A stretch of DNA of 64,000 nucleotides, taken from assembly GCF_003429005.1 (NCBI RefSeq), contig NZ_QVQV01000013.1, positions 1-64,000 on the forward strand. The letters are read 5' to 3'. Below the pieces are notes generated by a model, which was given only the letters and a program-made list of their open reading frames with translations, was not told the origin of the DNA and ran no database searches. Shown here piece by piece: positions 24,075-33,276 of this stretch; positions within the stretch are counted from its first letter, which is position 1, and every line of letters starts with the position of its first letter. Source of the stretch: Paraburkholderia sp. DHOC27. Its GTDB lineage: Bacteria > Pseudomonadota > Gammaproteobacteria > Burkholderiales > Burkholderiaceae. Position numbers and translations under genes: made by a program.

Positions 24075-25067
24075 ATGTGGATCAAGCGATCGGAGCGGAC
24101 GGCACTACACGGCGACGATATCCCTCGCAGTGAAATTACGCCCCAAGGGGTGTATCAGAACCGTCGGCGCATGCTGCAAGCCTTGGGCGCCGCAGCGGCG
24201 GGTGGGCTGATGGGTGCGCATGGCGACGCGTTCGCCATGTATTCAGCGCCGGAAGCGAAACTGCAGAAGTTGATGGCGAAAACAAATGCCAGGTTCGTCG
24301 CGGCGGATAAGGTCACGACGTACAAGGACATCACGACCTACAACAACTTCTACGAGTTCGGCACGGACAAGAGCGATCCCGCACAAAACGCCGGTACGCT
24401 GCGTCCGCATCCGTGGCGGGTGAGCGTCGAAGGCGAGGTGAAGAACGCGAAGGTGTACGACATCGACGACATGCTCAAGCTGGCGCCGCTCGAAGAGCGC
24501 GTCTACCGGCATCGTTGCGTGGAAGGCTGGTCGATGGTGATGCCGTGGATCGGCTTTTCGCTGTCGGAACTCATCAAGCGCGCCGAGCCGACCGGCAACG
24601 CGAAGTACGTGCAGTTCATCACGCTGGCTGATCCTTCGCAGATGCCGGGTCTCTCCACACCGGTCCTCGACTGGCCGTATTCCGAAGGATTGCGGATGGA
24701 CGAGGCCATGAATCCGCTGACCCTGCTGACCGTGGGTTTATACGGTGATGTGCTGCCCAACCAGAACGGCGCGCCGCTGCGAATCATCGTGCCGTGGAAA
24801 TACGGTTTCAAGAGCGGCAAGTCACTGGTGAAAATCCGCTTCGTGGAAAAGCAGCCCGCGACCAGCTGGAACACGTATGCGCCGAACGAATACGGCTTTT
24901 ATTCGAACGTGAATCCGAACGTCGATCACCCGCGCTGGAGCCAGGCCACGGAGCGGCGCATCGGCGACGGCATCTTCACGCCCAAGCGCAATACGTTGAT
25001 GTTCAACGGGTACGGCGATCAGGTGGCGTCGCTCTATCAGGGCATGGACCTGAAGAAGAACTTCTGA
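24075..25067 (+). CDS. msrP: Protein-methionine-sulfoxide reductase catalytic subunit MsrP (YedY)
   Basis: A 330-residue periplasmic molybdoenzyme that reduces methionine sulfoxide in envelope proteins. A twin-arginine signal (QNRRRMLQALGAAAAGG) lies near residue 30. The molybdenum-ligand cysteine is Cys148 in RHRCVEGWSM. ATG 24075 is used with GGAG at good spacing; a TTG six bases earlier is rejected. The partner heme protein msrQ follows after 12 bases. Confidence 0.96.
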   Translation: MWIKRSERTALHGDDIPRSEITPQGVYQNRRRMLQALGAAAAGGLMGAHGDAFAMYSAPEAKLQKLMAKTNARFVAADKVTTYKDITTYNNFYEFGTDKSDPAQNAGTLRPHPWRVSVEGEVKNAKVYDIDDMLKLAPLEERVYRHRCVEGWSMVMPWIGFSLSELIKRAEPTGNAKYVQFITLADPSQMPGLSTPVLDWPYSEGLRMDEAMNPLTLLTVGLYGDVLPNQNGAPLRIIVPWKYGFKSGKSLVKIRFVEKQPATSWNTYAPNEYGFYSNVNPNVDHPRWSQATERRIGDGIFTPKRNTLMFNGYGDQVASLYQGMDLKKNF

Positions 25068-25079
25068 CGAGAAACCGTG

Positions 25080-25784
25080 ATGGCCTCTGAATCGCAAGCT
25101 GCATCATCCGAGCCTGCCGTGCGGCGTGCGTCGCCGGCAGCCCCTGGGAAGCGCCCGGCAGCGCCGGCGCCGTCCACGCGCTGGATCGCGCCGGCCAAGG
25201 TCGTGCTGTTCGTGGCTGCGTGGTATCCGCTCGCGCGGCTTGCGTTGTTCGCGTTGACCGACCGGCTGGGCGCCAATCCCATTGAGTTCATCACGCGCTC
25301 CACCGGACTGTGGACGCTCGTGTTCCTGTGCATCACGCTGGCGGTCACGCCGCTGCGTCGGCTGACGGGCGTGGCCGTTCTCGTGCGCTTTCGGCGCATG
25401 CTCGGCCTCTATACGTTCTTTTACGCGGCGCTGCACTTCACCACTTACATCTGGTTCGACAAGTGGTTCGATGTGGTCGCGGTTCTGAAGGACATCGGCA
25501 AGCGGCCCTTCATCATGGTGGGGTTCGCGGCGTTCGTCCTGCTGATCGCGCTTGCCGTGACCTCACCGCGTGCGATGGTGCGCAAACTCGGGCGTCGTTG
25601 GCAGACGCTGCACCGTGCCATCTACGCGGTTGGCGCGCTGGCGATCCTGCATTTCTGGTGGATGAAGGCTGGCAAGCATGACTTGCTGCTGCCGAAGATC
25701 TACGGCGCGATCATGGTGGCGCTGTTGGGATGGCGCCTGGTGGTCTGGTTGCGCGGGCGGATTGCGGAGGCGCGCCAGTCGTAG
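25080..25784 (+). CDS. msrQ: Heme-binding subunit MsrQ (YedZ)
   Basis: A 234-residue inner-membrane protein of the ferric-reductase-like type with about six hydrophobic segments. Heme-ligand histidines are seen in FFYAALHFTTYIWF and LHRAIYAVGALAILHFWW. It passes electrons from the respiratory chain to MsrP. The N-terminal 35 residues are Ala/Pro-rich. A GTG overlaps the chosen ATG. Confidence 0.95.
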   Translation: MASESQAASSEPAVRRASPAAPGKRPAAPAPSTRWIAPAKVVLFVAAWYPLARLALFALTDRLGANPIEFITRSTGLWTLVFLCITLAVTPLRRLTGVAVLVRFRRMLGLYTFFYAALHFTTYIWFDKWFDVVAVLKDIGKRPFIMVGFAAFVLLIALAVTSPRAMVRKLGRRWQTLHRAIYAVGALAILHFWWMKAGKHDLLLPKIYGAIMVALLGWRLVVWLRGRIAEARQS

Positions 25785-25803
25785 TGGCAGGGCGCCTCCG
25801 TTT
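25765..25803. terminator. Hairpin between msrQ and lysA (convergent)
   Basis: CGGAGGCGC (25765-25773) pairs with GCGCCTCCG (25792-25800) across the msrQ stop, followed by TTT. It lies between convergent genes and may help end both transcripts. The T-run is weak. Confidence 0.4.
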
Positions 25804-25814
25804 GCAGAAGCGCC

Positions 25815-27077
25815 TCAGTCCGGCAACACGGCCTCACCCGCGAACAACTGCGCAACTTCCTCGCGGGCGCGAACCACGTGCACCTGGTTGCCATCCACCA
25901 TGACTTCAGCGGCGCGCGGGCGGGTGTTGTAGTTCGAGCTCATCACGAAGCCATAGGCGCCGGCTGAACGCAGCGCGAGCAGGTCGCCCGGCTCGAGCGC
26001 CAGCAGCCGCTCACGGCCCAGCCAATCGCCGCTTTCACAGACCGGGCCGACCACGTCGTACACATGCGCCGGCACGTCGCGTTTCACCACTGGCTCGATG
26101 GCGTGATACGCCTCGTACATGGCGGGGCGTGCGAGATCGTTCATGGCGGCATCGACGATCGCAAAGTTCTTTTCGACGCCCGGCTTCAAAAACTCGACGC
26201 GCGTGAGCAGAATGCCGGCGTTGCCGACCAGCGAACGGCCCGGCTCGAAATACACCTCGCGATGGCCATGACCGCGCGCTTCGATGCGATCGAGCACCGT
26301 GCGCACGAATACGCCGATTTCGGGCGGCGCTTCGTCGTCGTAGGTAATGCCGAGACCGCCGCCGACGTCGATGTGGCGGATCTGCGTACCGTCCGCTTCG
26401 ATCTGGTCGACCAGTTCGAGGAGCTTGTCCACCGCGTCGAGATACGGCGCGACTTCGGTGATCTGCGAGCCGATATGACAGTCGATACCCACCACGTCGA
26501 GATGCGTCATTGCCGCGGCAGCGCGGTACGTGGCACGCGCCTCGTCGAACGCGACGCCGAATTTGTTCGACTTGAGGCCCGTGGAAATGTACGGGTGCGT
26601 CTTGGCGTCCACATCAGGATTGACGCGCAACGATACGGGCGCCTTCTTACCCACCGACGCCGCCACCGCGTTCAGACGGTCGAGTTCAGGAATGGACTCC
26701 ACGTTGAAGCATTTCACGCCGGCGACGAGCGCCTCGCGCATTTCTGCCGCGCTTTTGCCCACACCCGAAAACACCACGTTCTCCGCCTTGCCGCCAGCGG
26801 CCAGCACACGCGCCAGTTCACCGCCCGACACGATGTCGAAGCCGGCGCCAAGGCGCGCGAACACGTTGAGCACAGCGAGATTGCTATTCGCCTTGACGGC
26901 CACGTGAACGCTCGCGTTGCGACCGGCGCAGGCGCCAGCGTAGGCCTGCCATGCGGCGGTCAGCGCCGCGCGCGAATAGACGTACAACGGCGTGCCGAAC
27001 TGTTCGGCCAGCGAGACGGCGGACACGCCTTCAGCGTGCAACACGCCGTCGACATAGGCAAATGCGGATGGAGTCAT
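25815..27077 (-). CDS. lysA: Diaminopimelate decarboxylase
   Basis: A 420-residue PLP enzyme that makes L-lysine from meso-diaminopimelate. The PLP lysine is in HVAVKANSNLAVL, the phosphate-binding region in DVGGGLGITYD, the motif HIGSQI is present, and the active-site cysteine is in PVCESGDWLG. It starts ten bases after lptM, with which it forms an operon. Confidence 0.97.
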   Translation of the reverse strand: MTPSAFAYVDGVLHAEGVSAVSLAEQFGTPLYVYSRAALTAAWQAYAGACAGRNASVHVAVKANSNLAVLNVFARLGAGFDIVSGGELARVLAAGGKAENVVFSGVGKSAAEMREALVAGVKCFNVESIPELDRLNAVAASVGKKAPVSLRVNPDVDAKTHPYISTGLKSNKFGVAFDEARATYRAAAAMTHLDVVGIDCHIGSQITEVAPYLDAVDKLLELVDQIEADGTQIRHIDVGGGLGITYDDEAPPEIGVFVRTVLDRIEARGHGHREVYFEPGRSLVGNAGILLTRVEFLKPGVEKNFAIVDAAMNDLARPAMYEAYHAIEPVVKRDVPAHVYDVVGPVCESGDWLGRERLLALEPGDLLALRSAGAYGFVMSSNYNTRPRAAEVMVDGNQVHVVRAREEVAQLFAGEAVLPD

Positions 27078-27086
27078 GCGAAAGTC

Positions 27087-27455
27087 TTATTGATCGGGTG
27101 TGCTGCCAGAGGCAGGCAATGGCAATTGCGGCGCCGAAGCGGCGGTGTCCGGTGCGGCATGCAACTCGGTTTCCGGCGACAGCGACAACGGCGTGCCCGA
27201 CGTGTCGGGGACTGTGCCCATCGGAGCTTGTGCGCCGGTTCCTTCGGCAGAGGTTTTTGCGGCAGTATCAGGGGACGGCGCGAGGGTCTCGTCGGTGGGT
27301 TTGGCCGGCATGGGCGGCACAGTTGGCATGTAGAGCGCGCCGCGTTGGCCGCAGCCGCCGAGCGCGCAACCTGCGAGAATGGCCAATGCCGCTACAATCG
27401 CCCGGGGCGCCCTTGGGCGGAGCGCTCTCGAGCGCATCCGAGAAACGACTCGCAT
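27087..27455 (-). CDS. lptM: LPS translocon maturation chaperone LptM-like lipoprotein
   Basis: A 122-residue lipoprotein. A positive N-terminus and hydrophobic core lead to the lipobox ALGGC (Cys35), followed by the family signature CGQRGALYMP. LptM helps the LptD/LptE complex mature in E. coli. Everything after residue 45 is a low-complexity Pro/Ala/Ser/Thr tail. Two ATGs are in frame (27455 and 27437). The gene is divergent from cyaY with only 35 bases between. Confidence 0.85.
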   Translation of the reverse strand: MRVVSRMRSRALRPRAPRAIVAALAILAGCALGGCGQRGALYMPTVPPMPAKPTDETLAPSPDTAAKTSAEGTGAQAPMGTVPDTSGTPLSLSPETELHAAPDTAASAPQLPLPASGSTPDQ

Positions 27456-27490
27456 GACTGTCCCTGAATAAATAATCGTTGGAGTTTAGC

Positions 27491-27808
27491 ATGTCCGATA
27501 GCGAATACCTGACCCGCGCCGAGGCTGCGCTCACGGCCATTGAGCGCGTTCTCGACGACACCGAAGCGGATATCGAATTCGAGCGCAGCGGCAATGTTTT
27601 GACGCTCGAATTCGAGAACGGCTCGAAGATCATCGTCAATCTGCAACCCCCCATGCGCGAGATCTGGATCGCGGCGAAGGCGGGCGGTTTTCACTTTCGC
27701 TACACCGACGACGCCTGGCGCGACACGCGCAGCGGCACGGAATTCTTTGCGGCACTTTCCGACTACGCGACCCAGCAAGCCGGCGAGCCGGTGCAGTTCA
27801 AGGCTTGA
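27491..27808 (+). CDS. cyaY: Iron-sulfur cluster assembly regulator CyaY (frataxin)
   Basis: A 105-residue bacterial frataxin with the acidic first helix (EYLTRAEAALTAIERVLDDTEAD) that binds iron, and the sheet motif LTLEFENGSKIIVNLQ, then EIWIAAKAGGFHF. It modulates IscS-dependent Fe-S assembly. ATG 27491 is used; an upstream TTG would add four residues and lies before the GGAG site. Confidence 0.95.
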   Translation: MSDSEYLTRAEAALTAIERVLDDTEADIEFERSGNVLTLEFENGSKIIVNLQPPMREIWIAAKAGGFHFRYTDDAWRDTRSGTEFFAALSDYATQQAGEPVQFKA

Positions 27809-27965
27809 GCCGCACCGGCGGTTTGGCGTCTGCTGACATGGGTTAGCAGCGGCGCGAACAAGGGGGCACGCGGAGGCGGCTTGGCCAACGGTGGCCACTG
27901 TGGCCAAGCGTGCCGATAAGCCGGTGTCCGTCACGTGAACTCGTCCACGCAGTACGCCACGCCGG

Positions 27966-30374
27966 CTAATGGCCGCGGAACAGATTCATGATGTCCTGCT
28001 TTTCCTGCTCACCCACCTGCTGAGGTGCGGGCGCCGCCTCGGACGATGCGTCGCTCGCTTCCGCGTCGAGCGTTGCCTGACTGACGCCCACCGTCGAAAC
28101 GAAACCGTTGCCTGGGGTGAAGTTGTCGAAATACAGTTCGTCGCCGAGCGTGACGACGCCTTGCGGCATGGGCATCTTGTATTCCGGCACGCCTTTTAAC
28201 GCCTTCGCCATGTAGTCGATCCACACCGGCAGCGCGAGCCCGCCGCCCGTTTCCTTGTCACCAAGACTGCGCGGATTGTCGTAGCCGATCCACGCAATGG
28301 CGACGAGCGTATGCTGATAGCCGCCAAACCACGCGTCGCGCGAATCGTTGGTCGTGCCGGTTTTGCCGCCTAGGTCCGTACGCTTCAGGATGTTGCTCTT
28401 CGCCCCCGTGCCGCGCTGAGCCACACTTTGCAGCAAGCTGTTCATCACGTAGGCATTGCGCACGTCGATGGCATGCGGCGCGCTCTGTCCGGCAACCAGC
28501 GGCTGCGCCTGCGCGACCACGAGACCACGCTGGTCAGTCACCTCCGCGATCAGATACGGATTCACGCGGTAGCCACCGTTGGCGAACACCGAGAATGCGC
28601 CCGCCATCTGTAGAGGCGTGACGAGGCCGGCGCCAAGCGCCATAGGCAGATAAGCCGGATGACGGTCCGCATCGAAACCAAAGCGCGTGATGTACTGCTG
28701 CGCGTATTTGGGCCCGATCTGGTTGAGGATGCGGATCGACACAAGGTTCTTCGATTTCTGCAGCGCCGTGCGCATCGTCATGGGGCCGTCGAAACCGCCG
28801 CCGTAGTTCTTCGGTTCCCACGCCTGGCCACCGGTTTCCGCCGCAGTGAAAGTGAGCGGCGCGTCGTTGATGACGGTGGCCGGTCCCAAGCCCTTTTCAA
28901 GCGAAGCCGAATAGATGAACGGCTTGAAACTGGATCCGGGCTGACGCCATGCCTGGGTGACGTGATTGAACTTGTTCTTGTTGAAATCGAACCCGCCAAT
29001 CAGCGCGCGGATAGCGCCATCCTGCGGCACCACCGAGATGAAAGCACCTTCCACCTGGGGCAACTGCGTGATGGACCAGCTACCGTCGTCGTCTTTGGCG
29101 ACCCGGATGATCGCACCGGGACGGATACGTTGATTAGGCTGTGCACGAGGACCGAGTGCCGATGACGCGAAACGCAGGCCGTCCGCCGTCAGCGTGGCAA
29201 CGTTACCGTCAGCGAGTGTGGCGAGTACCTGTTTGGGCGTCGCGCTCGTCACCACCGCCGCGATGATCTCGCCGTTATCGGGATGTTCCAGCAGCGCGTC
29301 GTCAATGGCCTGTTCGCGCTCGTCCGGGTCCTTCGGCAAATCTATGAACGCTTCCGGGCCGCGATAGCCGTGACGCCGTTCGTAGTCCATCAGTCCTTTG
29401 CGCAACGCGTGGTACGCCACGTCCTGATCTGCGGAATCAATCGTCGTCACTACGTTGAGTCCGCGCGTGTAGGCTTCTTCGTGATACTGCGCGTACATCA
29501 TCTGACGCACCATTTCCGCCACGTACTCGGCGTGAACGCTGAATTCCTTGCCCGCGCCCTTTACCACCAGCGGTTGTCTGCTTGCTTCGTCGTACTGTTC
29601 CTGCGTGATGTAGTGCAACTGCAGCATGCGTTGCAGGATGTACTCCTGACGAACCTTGGCGCGCTTCGGATTGACCACCGGGTTGTAGGCTGAAGGCGCC
29701 TTGGGCAGACCGGCAAGCATCGCGGATTCCGCCAGCGTGAGGTCCTTCATGTCCTTGCCGAAGTACACCCGCGCCGCGCTCGCGAAACCATACGCACGTT
29801 GCCCGAGATAGATCTGATTCATGTAGACCTCGAGAATCTGATCCTTGGTCAACTTCGATTCAATCTTGTAGGCGAGCAACATCTCGTAGATCTTGCGCGT
29901 GTAGGTCCTTTCGCTAGACAGAAAGAAATTGCGGGCCACCTGCATCGTGATCGTGCTGGCGCCCTGCGTGGCATGGCCATTGGTCAGGGCTACGAAACCC
30001 GCCCGTGCGATACCCGTCAGATCGACGCCACCGTGATCGTAGAAACGCGCGTCTTCAATGGCAAGCACAGCCTTTTTCAGGCTGTCAGGCACGTCCTGAA
30101 TATGGACGATGTCGCGCCGCTCTTCGCCAAACTCGCCGATCAGCACGTGGTCGGCCGTATAGATGCGCAGCGGCACCTTGGGCCGGTAATCCGTGAGTGC
30201 GTCGAGTGAGGGCAGATTCGGCGTGGCGACGACGAGCGCATAACCCAGCACGAGGCCGGCCGACGCGACACCCGCAACAATGAGACCTACCAGCCCCAGC
30301 AGGAGCGTGAGCCACAACGAACGTTTACGCTTTTTAGGCGCGGGCGGCGGGGATGTAGGTGAGGAGGATTGCAT
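27966..30374 (-). CDS. ponA: Penicillin-binding protein 1A
   Basis: An 802-residue bifunctional peptidoglycan synthase. A cytoplasmic proline/lysine N-terminus precedes one membrane segment (about 20-48). The glycosyltransferase domain has EDARFYDHGGVD and QGASTITMQVARN. An OB-like insert follows, then the transpeptidase domain with SxxK (PGSSFKPF, about residue 480), SKN, and KTGT (about residue 673). It is divergent from the pil operon, as mrcA is from hofM in E. coli. Confidence 0.97.
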   Translation of the reverse strand: MQSSSPTSPPPAPKKRKRSLWLTLLLGLVGLIVAGVASAGLVLGYALVVATPNLPSLDALTDYRPKVPLRIYTADHVLIGEFGEERRDIVHIQDVPDSLKKAVLAIEDARFYDHGGVDLTGIARAGFVALTNGHATQGASTITMQVARNFFLSSERTYTRKIYEMLLAYKIESKLTKDQILEVYMNQIYLGQRAYGFASAARVYFGKDMKDLTLAESAMLAGLPKAPSAYNPVVNPKRAKVRQEYILQRMLQLHYITQEQYDEASRQPLVVKGAGKEFSVHAEYVAEMVRQMMYAQYHEEAYTRGLNVVTTIDSADQDVAYHALRKGLMDYERRHGYRGPEAFIDLPKDPDEREQAIDDALLEHPDNGEIIAAVVTSATPKQVLATLADGNVATLTADGLRFASSALGPRAQPNQRIRPGAIIRVAKDDDGSWSITQLPQVEGAFISVVPQDGAIRALIGGFDFNKNKFNHVTQAWRQPGSSFKPFIYSASLEKGLGPATVINDAPLTFTAAETGGQAWEPKNYGGGFDGPMTMRTALQKSKNLVSIRILNQIGPKYAQQYITRFGFDADRHPAYLPMALGAGLVTPLQMAGAFSVFANGGYRVNPYLIAEVTDQRGLVVAQAQPLVAGQSAPHAIDVRNAYVMNSLLQSVAQRGTGAKSNILKRTDLGGKTGTTNDSRDAWFGGYQHTLVAIAWIGYDNPRSLGDKETGGGLALPVWIDYMAKALKGVPEYKMPMPQGVVTLGDELYFDNFTPGNGFVSTVGVSQATLDAEASDASSEAAPAPQQVGEQEKQDIMNLFRGH

Positions 30375-30399
30375 ATCAATACCAAAAAACAGTCCCGCG

Positions 30400-30405
30400 A
30401 TTATA
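30400..30405 (-). promoter_or_regulatory. Possible -10 box of ponA
   Basis: TATAAT on the minus strand, 26 bases upstream of the ponA start. No good -35 box lies at 16-18 bases, so support is limited. The rest of the 252-base ponA-pilM gap shows no other clear signal. Confidence 0.35.
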
Positions 30406-30626
30406 GCTGTCCGGAACGTCAGCTTTCGGCATGCTTACTGTCAAAAAAGGTCGATCCCGCATCGCGCAGGGCATGGCTTAACTGTAGCCGCTTTGGGATC
30501 GTATCGGGAACGCTGCGCCTCGCGTTAGCCATCTGGCCGAATATCGCTAACGTTGGCGGCTGCGCACAATTGCCCTCAGTGCTTGCGTTCGAATGGTTCG
30601 ACGCGCGTGTCTGATGGGAGGTGAGT

Positions 30627-31610
30627 GTGATAGCAACCAGAAGTTCGTTGCTCATGACGGTGCGACGTTTTGCTGCGGGGATCGATGTGACTGCGCAGGC
30701 AGCGCGGCTCGTGGTGTTGAGCCAGCGCACGCGCGGCAACGAGGCCGTGCGTGTCGAGTACGTGGCGGTTGTGCCGCTTGCCGCCAGCGCGATGGCGGGT
30801 ATCGAGATCGTGGACCGTCACGCGGTTAGCCGTGCCTTGCGCACCTTGATTGCAGGTCTGCCGCGAGCCTGCCTGAACCGCACGTTGAGTTGTGCAATGG
30901 CGTTGCCTGGCTCTGCGACGCTCATGTCGAGTTTGCCACTGACGCATGCTGGCGCCACGGAAGCGCGCTCGCCGGTTGCGGCAAGCACGCTCACTGCAAT
31001 GGAGGCCGCCGTCATGAGCGAAGCGGAACGCGTCGCGGGAATCGAGCGCCATGCGCTTGCAGTCGACTGGTTCATTGAAGATGCACCGCATCGTGCGAAC
31101 ACGGTGACGATCGCCGCCGCCGGGCGTCAACATCTCGAAGTGCGGATCGAGTGCGCCGCGGCTGCCGGCGTGACGCTGACTGCAATCGACGGCGAGCCGC
31201 ACGCCGCCTTGCGTGCGATGCGTCACGCGGCGGCGCTCGAACTCGAACCGCACGAGACCTATGTCGCGGTCTGGGTTGGCGCAGATGGAGTGTACGGCTG
31301 GCGCATCGAGCATGCGGTGATCATCGCCGACATGCGCTACCCGGCACCGGAGCATCACGATCTGGCCGACGCGTTACGCGATCTGGCTGATGGTCAGGAA
31401 ATCGACTGCGCGTTACTGAGCGGTGAACTCGAACTGCTGGACGGCGTCGGGTTCACGATTGCGGATCTGGGTGACGTGCTCGGTTGCATGGTGCTGCCGT
31501 TCCAGTGTGCAACGCTCGGCGAGTGCGCGCAGCCCGTGCCACGGGAGTTGATGCACGAACCGAACTTCGCGGTGGCGGTGGGTCTTGCTTTGCGCGGGGT
31601 GATGGAATGA
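30627..31610 (+). CDS. pilM: Type IV pilus assembly protein PilM (HofM-like)
   Basis: A 327-residue protein of the divergent PilM/HofM type, an actin-like cytoplasmic partner of the PilN-PilO alignment complex. Similarity shows at AAGIDVTAQAARLVVLS (phosphate-1-like) and FAVAVGLALRG (C-terminal). No canonical ATP-binding motif could be picked out. GTG 30627, five bases after GGAGG, is used; GTG 30621 and ATG 30654 are alternatives. It heads a tightly overlapping operon. Confidence 0.75.
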   Translation: MIATRSSLLMTVRRFAAGIDVTAQAARLVVLSQRTRGNEAVRVEYVAVVPLAASAMAGIEIVDRHAVSRALRTLIAGLPRACLNRTLSCAMALPGSATLMSSLPLTHAGATEARSPVAASTLTAMEAAVMSEAERVAGIERHALAVDWFIEDAPHRANTVTIAAAGRQHLEVRIECAAAAGVTLTAIDGEPHAALRAMRHAAALELEPHETYVAVWVGADGVYGWRIEHAVIIADMRYPAPEHHDLADALRDLADGQEIDCALLSGELELLDGVGFTIADLGDVLGCMVLPFQCATLGECAQPVPRELMHEPNFAVAVGLALRGVME

Positions 31611-32368
31611 CTACGCTAAATTCACACTTCGGGCATGGCGGCCACAGGGTCTGGATCGGCGGTTTCAACCTGCTTCCTTATCGGCGTCGCAACGCACGCC
31701 GGGCGCGGCGGCGCCTGTTGATCGAATGGCTGGTCGCCGCGCTATGCGGAAGTCTTGCAGTGCTGGGGACCATAGGGTGGCAGGCGTTCGAGCGCGCTCG
31801 CCTCGATGCACAGCATGCGTCGAGCGAACGGGCTCTCGCGCAGATGGCTACGCCGCTTGCCGAACACGCGCGGCTTTCGCATGACGCGAACGAACGCAGC
31901 AAGCGCGCCGCGCTTGCCTCGACTTTGTCGAGTCCATTGACGCGCTTGCTGGACCTGCTCGATACGCTCAGCAACATGCCCGCGGAAGGCGTCATCCTTC
32001 AGCAGTTGCGTCAACGCGTTCACGAGACCGAATTGCTTGCGACGTCGAACAGTCCGGTCGCTTCTGCGGACTGGCTCAAGCAACTCGACACGGTGCGTGG
32101 GGTGAAGAATTCCGAAGTCACGGACTTGCATCCATTGACGCGCGCTGCTCATGGTCCAGCCGCGCCTGTTGGCGCGGGCGAGTCGGCACAGCTCGAATTT
32201 GCCGCTCGCCTGCGCTGGGATGAAGAAGGTGAGCGGGGCAAGAGCGCACAGGCGCAGCAGGGTGGGACTGCGCCTTCGACTGTGATGACGGGCGCAACCG
32301 CTCCGTCGGCATCAACGACGACCTCGGCTCAATTGCATCCCGCAGATCATTCGCGAGGTGCGCGATGA
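31607..32368 (+). CDS. pilN: Type IV pilus assembly protein PilN-like
   Basis: A 253-residue bitopic protein. The N-terminal GGFNLLPYRRRNARR is the conserved PilN motif that binds PilM; one membrane segment follows (LIEWLVAALCGSLAVLGTIG), then a coiled-coil and periplasmic domain. The last 50 residues are Ala/Ser/Thr-rich. Its ATG overlaps the pilM stop (ATGA) and its stop overlaps pilO. Confidence 0.8.
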   Translation: MTTLNSHFGHGGHRVWIGGFNLLPYRRRNARRARRRLLIEWLVAALCGSLAVLGTIGWQAFERARLDAQHASSERALAQMATPLAEHARLSHDANERSKRAALASTLSSPLTRLLDLLDTLSNMPAEGVILQQLRQRVHETELLATSNSPVASADWLKQLDTVRGVKNSEVTDLHPLTRAAHGPAAPVGAGESAQLEFAARLRWDEEGERGKSAQAQQGGTAPSTVMTGATAPSASTTTSAQLHPADHSRGAR

Positions 32369-33276
32369 GTACGATCCTCGCACAACCGGTTCTTCACGCT
32401 GAAGAGTCACCCAGCGGCCTCGACTGGATGAAGCGCCAACTGCGCGTCCCGCTGGCAGAGTGGAGTATCCGCAGGCGCCTGCTGGTCGCCATTGCGATTG
32501 CAGTGTCCGTATTCGTGATGGGCGCAAACGCGTGGATCTCGGCTGATCTAAGCGGCGTGGATGCGAGCCGCGCGGCGGGCGACGCGGCGAGCCAGCACGT
32601 GGCCCAGGCTAAGCGCTCGCTGGCGCAATTGGCGGCGCTGCGTCGCGACGCAGCAGCGTCGCCGGTCAGCCTCGTGTCTGGTGGCTGGACTTCGGCGGAT
32701 GATCTGCGAGTGGTGTCGCTGCTGGCAGCGCGCAGCGGAGTGAGCCTGCTGACATTGACGCCGGGTGCTGCGAGCGGCACGGGACTCGAAGCAATGCGGT
32801 CGCTGCAATTCACCGCGCAGACCGACTTTCTGCATTTGCTGGTATTCCTGCGGGGACTCGCGGATTTGCCGGTACTCGTCGTCCCCGAGGACGTGACGGT
32901 GAAGCGCAGCAATGGCGTGCTCGTCATCAGCGCAACGCTGCACGTGTTCAGCGCGTTGAGCCCCGTAGCGGCGAACCCCGAGGTGTTCACGGACGACGAT
33001 CCCGACGCGGACGACGAAGACGTGGTCTTCTACGATCCTTTTTCGCCGCAAGCGGAAACCGTGGGCGAGACGCCGGATGCAGCAGCTTTGCGCCTCGTTG
33101 GCGTATTGCGTGATCGCGCTCGGGGCCTGGCGCTGCTGGAAACCGTTGACGGTGCGACGATGCTCGAACCAGGACAACGCCTCGGCGACGATCGCGTCAC
33201 GGCCCTGGACGCATCCAGCATTACGCTGACGAATCCGGCTGGCACGCGCACGCTGAATCTGTCGGAGGCGTCTTGA
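32365..33276 (+). CDS. pilO: PilO-like protein with a C-terminal PilP-like domain
   Basis: A 303-residue protein. Residues 1-210 are PilO-like: cytoplasmic start, one membrane segment (RRLLVAIAIAVSVFVMGANAW), coiled coil and a ferredoxin-like periplasmic domain. After an acidic linker (TDDDPDADDEDVVF) comes YDPFSPQ, then a small beta domain (LRLVGVLRDRARGLALLE, GQRLGDDRVTALD) that matches the layout of PilP, the lipoprotein that links PilNO to the PilQ secretin. No separate pilP lies in the operon. Confidence 0.75.
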   Translation: MSTILAQPVLHAEESPSGLDWMKRQLRVPLAEWSIRRRLLVAIAIAVSVFVMGANAWISADLSGVDASRAAGDAASQHVAQAKRSLAQLAALRRDAAASPVSLVSGGWTSADDLRVVSLLAARSGVSLLTLTPGAASGTGLEAMRSLQFTAQTDFLHLLVFLRGLADLPVLVVPEDVTVKRSNGVLVISATLHVFSALSPVAANPEVFTDDDPDADDEDVVFYDPFSPQAETVGETPDAAALRLVGVLRDRARGLALLETVDGATMLEPGQRLGDDRVTALDASSITLTNPAGTRTLNLSEAS

